From: Nothophaeocryptopus gaeumannii
Taxonomy: Eukaryota > Ascomycota > Dothideomycetes > Mycosphaerellales > Mycosphaerellaceae
Direction: 5' to 3'
Length of the DNA stretch: 64,000 bases
NCBI GenBank assembly: GCA_031771865.1
Contig: JASISA010000036.1
Coordinates: forward strand, 434,001 to 498,000
Of the stretch, positions 22,555 through 33,612 are shown one piece after another. The position numbers and the translations under genes were made by a program. The notes under the pieces are model-generated. The model saw only the letters and a list, made by a program, of their open reading frames with translations, searched no databases and had not been told where the DNA came from. Numbering within the stretch: position 1 is the first letter of the stretch; each line of letters starts with the position of its first letter.

Positions 22555-24565
22555 ATGTCCTCTCTCTACCTCCCGGATCCAACTCTGGTGAATGGAACGC
22601 GTTTCGTGACACTTCTGGTACCTGATACTCCATCGATCTCGCATGACAGAGATGTATGACTGACCTTATGAGCAGTCACAACGCGATCTCTCTTTGCGCA
22701 TACCCGTGAACTTCGTCTCTCATCCCGGCATATCTCTCACAGCGGGCTGCTTCGGCAACCGCCGGTATGAGGATGCAGCAGCTGCGAGATGCATTTCGAA
22801 TTTGCTGGTGTCGGGATACAGGAGGATTGAAGCTGATGTTTATTGGGATGCTTCTCGGAGCCACTTCAGCCTCTGTCCCGTGGAGCTTGGCGAAGCTGGC
22901 GATGCGCTGACCACCTCGTTCAGTGTGCCGGCTACGCCGCTGGATACTGCAACAAGCCTGTCGAGCAACATAATCAATACCGCGAGAGCGGTAGACCTTG
23001 CTGAAAGAGCTGCTGCTACCGGATTACCTATTGATCCCAGGCAGCGTTTGCAAGGCGATGCCCTTGTCATATCCAATGCTCCACTGTCAACTGGAACGCC
23101 GGTATCAGCTATCATTACAGCAACCACTACATTGAGCGCGGATACTGCAGCCTCAAGCTCTGGCGATGGCTCTGATATCCTTGGGAGCGGGACTCTCATT
23201 CAGGTTGGACCTTATTCATGCACCACATCTACCGATCTGGCTTTGCTTGTGAGCATCATGTCAGCTCATATGAAGAACACTGAAACGAATCTAAATGCTA
23301 CAACTGTGGTCTTGACTTTGAATGTTCATGCCGCGGCATCGGCGTCAGATCCAACCGGACCAGCACAACAGCCGGCCGACGATGACCTTCCCACAGGTGG
23401 CGAACTCATGAGCTCCGTCATCGCGAGCAACGCCTCTGTATACTTGTACACCCCAGAAGATTTGCGTACCCAGCGTTCGAGTCTGAACGCCAGCGAAAGT
23501 TGGTTTACAGTGTATCCCGCTTCGCAGCCTAATGCTGCTTTCTTCGAAGTCGATGAGAACGGCCGGACCATCTCAACTCCGGATGGGTGGCCGAGCGAAA
23601 GCTTCGTCGAGTTACAGCAAGCCAAGCGCATGTTCGTTGGCTTTGGACAGGTCGATCCTCAGATGTCTGGATACAATTTCTCGGGAGATGCATCCACCAT
23701 TTTTCCGCCCAGATATCTTGAATCTGTGCAGAACGTCACAACTTCGTCTACAGGTGAAGTTACGAGCGGATGCTTCTTCAATTCCGCCGAAACTTCTCTC
23801 GCCGAGGTGAACTCATCCTGGGCGGTCGCGACAGTTGGGAACACAGAAGCTGCCGCATCGTCCCTAGACTTGATGCTAGCTCAAAGCGCGAATCTGACCT
23901 CCTGCGGCATCACTGCCATCCTCAACACAAGCTTAAACACTTCCGCTGATGTCGACTATGCTCCCTACAAAGCTTTCGCAGAAAGCACCATTTGGTCATG
24001 GGGACCAGGCCAGCCAGTAAACGCGACCGCAAACGAAGATTTGAACGACTTTCGCTGTGCCGCACTGAATGGAACATCTGGCGGCTGGCTTGCTTCAGAC
24101 TGTAGTGAGTCTCGCTACGGAGCCTGTCGAATTGATGATCAGCCGTATAGCTGGAAAATCACGGACTCAGATGCCCCCTATTCTCGGGTGGATCTTGCAT
24201 GTGACGACAATTCGACATTCGACGTCCCAAAAACAGCGCTGGAGAACTCATATTTGAACTCGGTCTGGCAGGCTTATCGAAATGATCCGCAGCACGATGA
24301 TGACGTGGGACCTCTACTCTGGCTGAACTTCAATGATTTGAATGTGGCGGAATGCTGGGTTGTCGGGCAGAACAGTTCCTGCCCTTACGAGGGAGCGCCT
24401 GAACAACAGACAAGAAGGATTGTGGTGCCCGTTGTGGGTGGAGTCATTGTGTTTGTGCTTACTGGGCTGATGATTCTGGTGAAATGTGCGGGCAATAGAC
24501 AGAATTCGAAGAGGAGAAGGCGGCGTGGGGAGGATGGATGGGATTATGAGGGCGTGCCTTCATAG
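22555..24565 (+). CDS. MTC6: Maintenance of telomere capping protein 6 (MTC6) homologue
   Basis: Two exons: 22555-22617 (21 codons) and 22676-24565. The 58-nt intron has GTACCT, an internal CTGAC branch point and CAG, and the join is phase 0. The product is 650 residues. The N-terminus after splicing (SQRDLSLRIPVNFVSHPGIS) is the conserved MTC6 opening, and GYRRIEADVYWDASRSHFSLCP resembles the first part of a PLC-like TIM-barrel domain. Many N-x-S/T sites suggest a glycosylated luminal or outer domain. The end has WLNFNDLNVAECWVVG, one membrane helix at about 600-620 (VVPVVGGVIVFVLTGLMILV) and a short basic tail, so type I topology is likely. In yeast the gene was found in a screen on telomere-capping mutants; its molecular job is unknown. 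It converges on the MFS transporter. Confidence 0.85.
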
Positions 24566-24693
24566 GCGTACTGTAGATTTGCATAGAAACGGCCATAATG
24601 TCTTTGGATGTACATACATTTCTTGCGCCGTCTCATCTCACTTCGACTATACGATCTCTGTGTTGTTGTTGGCCCCTCCCGGTGTGATTCCTT

Positions 24694-26351
24694 TCAGATC
24701 TTCTCGACCTGGTGCACAACTTCACCTTTCTCGATTCCACTCTCCAAGCTCTCATTGCCAAGACCAACCGCATTGACAGACAGCCTTCGGCTTTGCATAT
24801 GCTCTGGCAAGAACAAGTTGTCAACTTCCTCCAGCGTCAAATTGCTGGTCTCCGGGTAGAAGAACCACACAATCGGCACAAATAGTGCCAGCAGGATCAT
24901 GAAGATCAGGTATGTCTTCCAGCCAATACGGTTGATCAGGACTGGGGTAATCATCTGAATTCAAACGTCAGTCGATGTCTCAGCACGGCCTTTGGTTAGG
25001 ATTGGGACTCACCACAATACAAAAATTCCACATCCAATGCGCACTAACACTAATCGCCGTCCCCCTCGTCCTCGCCTCCAGCGGCAAAATCTCCGGTCCC
25101 CAAACCCAAGGCACAACATTCACCGTCGCTCCGAAAATTAACATGTACAAGAAGAAAAACGCAATACTAGCAGTCGAAGTGTTTTTCTTGTTGAAGCTGA
25201 GCAGGACGGAAATCATCAGCATGCAGAAACTGAGCAGACCGCAACCGATCATCATGGTTCGTTTGCGGCCCATTCGGTCGAGGGCGAAGGCGGGGAGCGT
25301 GTTGCCGACTACGAACATGAGTTCGACGAAACCGGCTATGAGTTGGGCGCGGCCGGCGAGCATGCCAACGTTTACGACGAGAACGGTGGGCATGTAGTAG
25401 ACAACGAGGTTGATACCTGGGTGGGGTTAGTTGCCAAGTGTGTGAGGAAAACTTTTCTTGGGACTCGTACCTGACCACTGGTTCATAAAGAGGCCAAACC
25501 AGGCGAGAATCACGCGCTTGCGGGTTTGGAGCACATCCTTCTTAAAGAGTGCAGAGAGTTTCTGGGCACCTGCGTGGGTTTCGATGGCGATTGCGGCGCG
25601 GATGGCTTGGATTTCGCCGACGACTTAGGGGTCGTCTTTTTGGATGTCGTGGACTGCGCAGATGACTTCGATGGCTTCTTCTTCACGGCCGCGTTTCGCT
25701 AGCCAACGGGGCGACTCTGGCAGGCCCCATACGACGGCGGTGACGACCAGGGCGAAGACAAGCTGGATGGCGATTGGAGTCCTCCAGGCGACGGAACCTG
25801 GTAGATAGCTGAAGCCATAGTCAATCCAGTAGGCGAGGGATATGCCGATACCGATAAACCATATTTCCCAGGAAACAGCACGTCCACGGTGAGAGGCCTT
25901 GCAGAGCTCAGATTGATACATTGGCACAGTAGAAGAGTCGATACCGGTTCCAAGGCCGGTGATGACACGGCCGATGATGAGATGGGTAAGGCTGAATGCC
26001 GACGTTTGCAAGCTGGCTCCGACAATAATAAAGGCCATTGCTAGCCAAATCATCTTTCTTCGACCGAAGATGTCGCCAATGAAGATGTTCAGGATACAGC
26101 CGAAGAGGGCACCCAGACAGTAGCTGGAGACGGTGATACCGGTAATGACATCGCGAGGGTGATTGAACTGATCGAGCCAGTCCTTGTTCTGAAGCAGGCC
26201 GCCGAAGACTCCCTGGTCTCGAAGATGTTAGCTATGGTCACGGAATGGATCTCGAGACGCACATACCGTATCCGAAGAACAGAAAAGCAGAGAGACAGGC
26301 CGTGTAAATGGCAGCCCTCAAGGGCGCTCCTCGTCCGTAGCAGGATCTCAT
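24694..26351 (-). pseudogene. MFS sugar transporter interrupted by an in-frame stop
   Basis: Four exons on the minus strand: 26267-26351, 25471-26217, 25013-25416 and 24694-24954. All joins keep frame with normal splice sites, giving 498 codons, the usual length for the sugar porter family. Family marks are present: FFGYDQGVFGGLL in helix 1, GDIFGRRKMIW (loop 2-3), GLGTGIDSSTVPMYQSE, LPESPRWLAKRGREEEA, then NQWSGINLVVYY, DRMGRKRTMM and a C-terminal FFYPETSNLTLEEVD. Codon 226 (25625-25627, TAA on the minus strand) is a stop in the loop after helix 6, where relatives usually have Glu. A single base change would explain it. Frame is kept on both sides, so this is a recent loss, a strain-specific null or a sequencing error. 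If real, only a half transporter is made. Confidence 0.85.
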
Positions 26352-28164
26352 GTTGTCGTCTTACAAGGATTGTCAAGCAGTACTGTGTTAGCGGCGGAGG
26401 CCTGGTCAGAGCAAACACAGAGGATCTCGCAGCCTTCTTATGAGGAGTTGGGATCAACATCTCGGTATTCCAATTCCAGCTAGGCATGTGAGACCTGTAT
26501 CTGCGAGTAGGTTGGCCAACCCCAGATCTTCATCCGAAAATGCGGAGTAGCGTGGTGAGCACATGGCAGTGTTTCTCGGTGGGTCTGAACGATGCAGAGA
26601 ACTTGACCAGAGCGCCTCTAGATCCATCTTCTGCAAGATCCCATTCGCAGGATCACAGTCGTATGCAGTGAGTCTCACGCTGATGGGTCCCGAGACGAGT
26701 ACTCGGGCGGCAAAGCGTTGTAGAAGAGCAAGTCAGGCGCGCAGTCCCCTACTCGACACCTGCCATTTTCAGCAGTACAGAACGAAGTACGCTCTATCGC
26801 TTAACTAGGTGGAAGCATTCCCGTTATACACAGTTGCATTAATTCCGTAGTAGTGGCAGTACGAAAGTTGTTGGATGCCTACTGTCCAAGTTGCAAAGGG
26901 CGAACACCTTGAATGCCTCGAATTGGCAATCCGATCGTTAGTGGTTCTCAAAGGTAAGAGGTCTGTGCAGGCTCTCCATGAGTGAGGATGTGCCCTGGAG
27001 CATTCATCTCATATCTCTTTGAGTGATGTTCGCCTGCCACACGCTCAGCATGGTGCTCAAGCAATGCCATGCCATCTTGTCCAATCTTGATTTTGTGAGG
27101 CTCTCGTTCTCTGGCAAGTACCCTATTACGGCTGACTGCTTCTGGCGTGCCGTGACTTGGACAAGCGGTATCTTCTTGGTGGCGCTTGGAGAGGAAGCTT
27201 CTCCGCACTCCAGCCGCATGAAGTCGAAACAGAGCCAAGAGAGCGTTGGCCCAAGCGCGCCAAGCCAAGACCTCCGCTGTACCGCCGACGAGCTGCATTC
27301 CCTTCCACTCGCTCTCGTGTGTTTGTTAGCACTTTCCAAAGTCGACGCTCAATAGACGCCGACCTACCTGCGCCGATACTTGCACGGGCAGAGGCGCTGC
27401 TAGCCCCAACGCTCCTCCATATGCCGCCGCCGCCACCGCCGTTGCTCGAAAGATCGATACAGCTCCCGCAAGCGCGTCACAATCTACACGCCTGCGCCTG
27501 CGACTTGCAAATCATGCCAGACGCGCCACGATATGGAGACACACTCGTTTCTTCAAGGAGATGGGATACAACCTTCACAATCGTCTGAGTGTCGTTTCGA
27601 GCGCGAATGCAAAGAGTCGCTCAGGTCAACGAAAATGCTTCTGGAGCATAGTGAGAGGCCCGCACAGGCTGGTCAAGATTGAATGATACCGGCGGAGACC
27701 GACAGTTGTAGTCGGTTCTGATTTGACCCAGGTTTGCTGGTGGCATCAGTTTCGCGAATGCCTCTCGCTCGGCATGGTTAACCACCGTGTGAGAGTGCTC
27801 AATGCTGGTTGCTCGTACGGTGCCACTTTTCAATGTTCTCGAAACACCTTCTCCGTCTCCTGTTGGATCTCTGTGTCTCACTGTATGTAAAATCATGTGT
27901 CGGCCGAACCCGGCTCACGCTTGGGTCATACCTGTCACGCCTGGGGTAAGAGGCACAAACAGGCTTAAAGTGGCGCCTTCCCGGTAAGAAACCTCGAAAG
28001 CTGTTCACTTCTCGAATGACGCTGAGCTCGTGCTCTCATATCACCACTGGCCACCATCTAACGTAGCACACATTGTCCCGAAGGATTCAGCAAGGTCGTC
28101 CGTACTCGGAGCATTGGCAATCCGCTGGATCCTGTAGTATAAGAGCCGGGGGGGCTACGCAATC
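26352..28164. other. Intergenic, 1.8 kb
   Basis: Lies between the start of the MFS gene (minus) and the GH31 gene (plus), so it holds both promoters. Open frames near 27000-27590 overlap on both strands without conserved motifs. No gene supported. Confidence 0.4.
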
Positions 28165-31100
28165 ATGGTATTCGTAGAGGGTTTATTGCTCGCTTCGCAG
28201 GCCAGCACGATACGCAAACTACTCACTGGTACTCTGCTGGCATCAACAGCGTCTACTAGGGCCTTGATCTCCCAACAAGCTATTGGGATATGCCCTGGGT
28301 ATTCAGCCAGCAATGTGCAGACAACAAACTCTGGCTTGACCGCAGACTTATCCCTCGCAGGCCCGGCTTGCAACAGCTATGGCAAGGACATTACTAACCT
28401 CAAACTTACTGTAAACTACGACTCTGGTGAGTGATACACCCGAAGAAACTTGAAACCGGGACTCATCAATATTAGCGAAGCGATTGCATGTCAAGATTCA
28501 AGATGAACCGGCCATTGCCTACGTAAGTCCAGATTAGTCTACTCCATTGGGTAGTACACATACTGAGTTTTGAGTAGACCGTCCCAGAATCTGTCTTCCC
28601 ACTTCCCAATGCGTCCGCTTCTGTCTCTGCAGATGAAGCGGAGCTCCATTTCGCTGTGCAGGAGTCGCCACTCAGCTTCCGCGTGACACGGAAATCCAAT
28701 GACGAAGTGTTGTTCGACTCGTCTGCAGCGCCTCTTGTCTTTCAGGATCAATACTTACGACTACGAACCGCTCTTCCTGCAAACCCTAATCTTTATGGAC
28801 TTGGCGAGCATAGCGATAACTTCAAGCTGAATGCTATGAACTACACGCGGACTCTGTGGAGTCGAGATGCCTATGGTGTGCCTCCTGGTACAAACCTCTA
28901 TGGCAATCATCCCGTCTACTTCGATCACCGAGGTGCAAATGGGACTCATGGAGTGTTCTTGTTGTCAAGCGCGGGCATGGATGTCAAGATTGACAAGTCT
29001 GGCAGCGGCGATCAGTATTTGGAGTACAACCTGATGTCGGGTATCTTGGATTTGTACTTCGTGGCCGGACCGTCTCCTACTGAGGTCAGCAAGCAATATG
29101 CGGAAATCGCTGGCTTGCCTGCTATGATGCCGTACTGGGGCTTTGGCTTTCACCAGTGTAGATGTGGGTATCGTGACTGTGAGTATCAAATGCCCATGCT
29201 GGATCACTTGGTAACCAGACTGACTCCCGAATCAGTCTATGGCGTCGCGGAAGTCATCGCAAATTACTCCGCTGCGAACATTCCATTGGAGACGATATGG
29301 ACAGATATCGATTACATGTATGAGCGATACATCATGACCACTGATCCAGACCGATTTTCTATACCAAGAGTTCGAGACATCGTCAATTACCTTCACGAGC
29401 ACGACCAGCACTACATCCTCATGGTGGATCCGGCGATTGCGTATCAGGAGAAGAAGTATGACGAATTGCCTTATGAGACGTTTCTCACGGCTCGCGACAA
29501 AGGCTACTTCGTCTACAAGAATGGCACAATATACAAGGGCGTTGTATGGCCTGGCGTTACGGCCTTCCCTGACTGGTTCCACCCGGAGACCCAGAAATAT
29601 TGGGATAATGAATTCTTGGAATTCTTCGACGCAGACACTGGTGTGGACATTGATGCTCTTTGGGTTGACATGAATGAGGCAGCCAATTTCAATCTCTATG
29701 GCGACAACCCAGAGGAGACCCAAAAACAGCGCGCATTTCCACCGTCTCGATTAGCTCTACGATCGCAGCCCAGACCGATTCCTGGATTCCCTGCAGAGTT
29801 CCAACCAGGAGCTCAAACTTATCCTCCTGATGACTATGCATACGCTCCGCCGTGGCTTTTGCCGGACGGCAACTCGACTGCTGCTGATAAGAAGAGGTCA
29901 GTTGCGCCACGCACAGCTCCGGTCCCCCCTGTGGAACGACAAGTACCGACATCTCCTTCTGGTGCCGAGCTCATTGGATACCCTGATCGAGACTTCTTGT
30001 CGCCGCCCTACCAGATAGACAACAACAGGCACGCATACGAAGACTACGGCGGTCTCTCCAACTTCACCCTTGACACTGATATCGTTCACTACGATGGCCA
30101 TGTCGAGCTGGATGTTCACAATTTGTATGGGACGATGATGAGCTCAGCCTCTCGACACGCATTGCTAGCTCGCAGGCCCGAGAGACGGCCCATGGTCATC
30201 ACTCGCTCAACATTCGCAGGCGCTGGCAGGTCTGTCGGCAAATGGCTTGGCGACAACCTGTCTCAGTGGGACCAGTACAGAAACTCCATCCAAGGCATGC
30301 TGAACTTCGCTACGATCTTCCAGGTGCCCCTCGTGGGCGCAGATGTCTGCGGGTTTGGTGGCAACACAACTGAGACGCTCTGCGCTCGATGGGCTACGCT
30401 CGGTGCCTTCTACACCTTCATGCGCAATCACAACGGAGACACATCGCTCCCTCAAGAGTTCTACCTCTGGGACACGGTAGCTGACGCAGCTCGCAATGCT
30501 CTAGACATTCGCTACCGCCTACTTGATTACCTCTACACCAACTTCCATCAGCAGACGCTCGATGGAACTCCAGTCCTGAAGCCACTCTTCTTCCTCTATC
30601 CGGAAGATGAGCAGACGTTCGGTAATCAGTTGCAGTTCTTCTACGGAGATTCAATTCTTGTGTCGCCGGTCACAGAAGAGAACTCCACTAGTGTCACCAT
30701 TTATCTTCCTAACGATCGATTCTACAAATGGGGCAGCTGGGAGATCGTCGAAGGCGAAGGTAAAGAAGTCACTCTGACCAACATCGCTTTCACTGATATT
30801 CCACTCCACATCAAGGGCGGCAGTATCATCCCCGTCCGCGCGAAGTCTGGCTATACCACTACTGCAACCAGGCAGCAGCCTTTTAACATTCTCGTTGCTC
30901 CTGGCAGAGATGGAAAAGCCAGTGGATCTCTGTATCTGGACGACGGAGATAGTCTTGTCCAGGCAGCTACTTCGGAGACAACATTCACTTATGAGGCCGG
31001 TGTGCTTGCGATTGCTGGGACGTTCGGGTACACCACGGATGCTCGCATTGCTTCGGTGACTGTTCTCGGCGCCAAGACCGGCTCTTCAAATGGACGTCCG

Positions 31101-31247
31101 TCGTGGCGGAGGCATGGTGGAAGGTCTGGATCTGGAGATGGCTGGAAGCATAGCAATGAGCACCAGTGGTTTCATGATGGCGACAAGGGTGTTAGGACTG
31201 TGGATATTGATGAGCCTCTTACAGGTGCTTTGACTGTGCGGTTCTAG
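28165..31247 (+). CDS. GH31 alpha-glucosidase
   Basis: Three exons: 28165-28426, 28476-28522 and 28578-31247, with phases kept (GTGAGT...TAG, GTAAGT...TAG). The product is 992 residues and probably secreted or wall-bound. It hydrolyses terminal alpha-1,4-linked glucose from maltose and starch fragments. The central GH31 barrel has MPYWGFGFHQCRCGYRD, IWTDIDYMYERY, and the nucleophile Asp in LWVDMNEAANF at about residue 467. The acid/base Asp is in VGKWLGDNLSQW near residue 660, preceded by RPMVITRSTFAGAGR. Downstream are PLVGADVCGFGG and the C-terminal beta domains. The first 35 residues are hydrophobic-rich but not a textbook signal peptide; the true start could be a nearby alternative. Its neighbour is the broken sugar transporter, in divergent orientation, a plausible old sugar-uptake pair. 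Confidence 0.93.
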
Positions 31248-31974
31248 CGCTGTCCTGAGGCTTTGGCTGGCTGGATACTGGATACTATGGCAGTACCTGT
31301 ACGGCGCTTCAGAGTTTCCATATAGAGTCTACTTCTACGAGGGCCAACGTCGCCTTAATGCGGCCATTTTTGATGGCTCACGGTCGTCAGCTCGTCCAGA
31401 ACTTCAGTCGCCGTCTGTCTCATCTGCTCAGACCTACACTCTCCATGCCTTGTCTCACGCGTCCGGACCTCATTGGCCACGCCTAGAACCTACGCTCGGC
31501 AATCTCATCTCGATCCACGCGAGACCTTTGGGACTAATAGAAAGCTAATACAGTAGAAACATCTCTCTCGCAACAGCACGCGTTACCTTTCTGCCCAGAA
31601 TAGCGTGTGAGTCCACAGCCAACCTTGCAAGGCGGATCACAAGGCACTCGGTCACGAACGCAATACACGAAGCGGACCACACGGCCGCAGCCTTCGTACT
31701 TGTGCGAGTCTCGCAGAAGACTCCGCTCGCGGCCGCATACAATATGTTCGTGCCTGAAGATCGGTGTGACATCAGTATATCAAATTCCAGTCTCAAGTGA
31801 CGGAGGTTGGAGGAGTTAAGGTTCTTGCAACCGAGCCGTGTATGAAGATCGCATAGCTACAAGTACGGGGAGAGCTTCCAAGTGTTCTCTTTATCGTCCT
31901 CCAAACAATACCTACCCACTTGGATTCTTCACACCTCTCTCTGCTGAAGCCACTATCTCGAAACCACCCCCATT
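31248..31974. other. Intergenic, 727 bp
   Basis: GH31 3' end and promoter of the aldo-keto reductase. The last 150 bp are C/T-rich. No gene seen. Confidence 0.4.
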
Positions 31975-33262
31975 ATGTCTGGATTGTTCACGCCCGCACC
32001 GCCGCCCGAGACTGAGCTTGGGCGTTATCGTGTGCTGTGAGTAGCCTTGCCCCTCCCAAATCCTCTTCGAATGCAACAGCTAGCTCACCATGTTCGCAGC
32101 TCCTCCACAGCAGGCATCCGAGTCTCGCCACTGCAGCTCGGTGCCATGAGCATTGGAGACGCATGGAGCGACCTCTTGGGCTCTATGAACAAGGAGAACA
32201 GCTTCAAGCTTCTCGACGCTTTTGAGGAGGCCGGCGGCAACTTCATCGACACAGCCAACAACTACCAGGACGAGCAGAGTGAAGAATGGATCGGCGAGTG
32301 GATGGAGAACAAGAACAACCGAGACTTCATGGTTCTTGCTACCAAGTACACCACAGTCTATAGGCTGGGGAAAGATGGCAAGGGCAAGACGGTCAACCAT
32401 TGCGGCAACCACAAGCGATCTCTACACATGTCGCTACGGGATAGCTTGAAGAAGCTGAAGACTGACTGGATCGACATCTTGTATGTCCACTGGTGGGACT
32501 GGACAACTTCGATTGAGGAGATGATGGACTCGCTCGATGCAGTCGTCAAGCAAGGCAAGGTTCTCTACCTCGGAATCTCGGATACCCCTGCGTACATCGT
32601 CTCTGCTGCCAATGCGTACGCAAAGGCGAACGGCAAGACGCAGTTCAGCATCTACCAAGGTCGATGGAACATCATGCTCCGCGATATGGAGCGTGAGATC
32701 ATCCCCATGGCGAGACATTGGGGAATGGCTCTAGCTCGTGAGTTCTCCCTTCGTCCTTACTTCCCACCCTCCCAATCGCACACAGCTAACATCTCTCTTC
32801 TTCCTTCCAGCATGGGACGCAATCGGCGGCGGCAAATTCCAAACCAAGAAACAACTCGAAGAACGCAAAAAGAACAACGAATCCCTCCGCTCCCTCGCCG
32901 GCTCCGGCCAAACAGAAAACGAAGAAAAAGTCTCCGCCGCTCTCGAAAAAGTCGCAAACGCACACGGTCTCGAATCCCCCACCGCTGTCGCCTTAGCCTA
33001 CGTAATGGCAAAAGCGCCCAACGTCTTTCCCATCGTAGGTGGGAGGAAAGTGGAACATCTGCAGCAGAACATCAAGGCGTTGGAGATCAAGTTGACGACG
33101 GAACAAATTGAGGAGTTGGAGAAGGTGGTGCCGTTTGAGCCTGGGTTTCCAAATAATTTCGTGGGACTGGATCCGCACGTTACGGGACATGCGACGGGGT
33201 TGGTGGCTGCTGTTGCGCCTATGGCTTATGTGCTTGCTGGGAAACCGATTGGACATGAGTAG
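31975..33262 (+). CDS. Aldo-keto reductase (aryl-alcohol dehydrogenase / NorA-like)
   Basis: Three exons: 31975-32036, 32100-32737 and 32811-33262, giving 383 residues. The first junction rebuilds RVLSSTAGIRVS and the second ALAPWDAIGGG, both conserved in this subgroup. The catalytic tetrad is visible: Asp71 and Tyr76 (FIDTANNYQ), Lys103 (VLATKYTT) and His151 (ILYVHWWD). A late TVFPIVGGRK-type NADPH site appears as NVFPIVGGRKVEHL. The enzyme should reduce aldehydes or ketones, or oxidise aryl alcohols, with NADP(H) in the cytosol. Close relatives include norsolorinic-acid-reductase-like proteins of aflatoxin clusters, but no polyketide gene lies here, so a housekeeping or detoxification role is as likely. 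Confidence 0.9.
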
Positions 33263-33612
33263 GTCAACTCACAGAGCGATAGAGCGATAGTACTGTTGGA
33301 GGTCTCGGGGAAGTAGATTGTGCTCGTGAGGTGGAGAGAGTTACATGTAAGGTTAAGTAGTACGGGCATATGACAGTCTGATGCAACGCCAATCAATCTT
33401 GAGCTGTAAACTATCATGATATTTATTCCTTGCCCTTCTATGTGATCGTTTCGGAGGGAGGCCTCAATGAGTGCCTCGTAGAGTCATGAACACTTCCCAT
33501 CACCTTAGCGTATAATCTGACCTTGCAATTTAATGCCAATGTACACTTTACACGATCAAATCAGCATTTACCTGCCCTTGTTGTCCTTGCCCAAGAAACT
33601 CTACTCATCGCC
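33263..33612. other. Intergenic, 350 bp, converging 3' ends
   Basis: Shared 3' region of the aldo-keto reductase (plus) and the repeat protein (minus). Nothing else seen. Confidence 0.4.

Noticed and set aside
27023..27588. Plus-strand frames of 110-143 codons between the transporter and GH31
   Set aside because: They overlap each other and minus-strand frames of similar length, and show no conserved segments.
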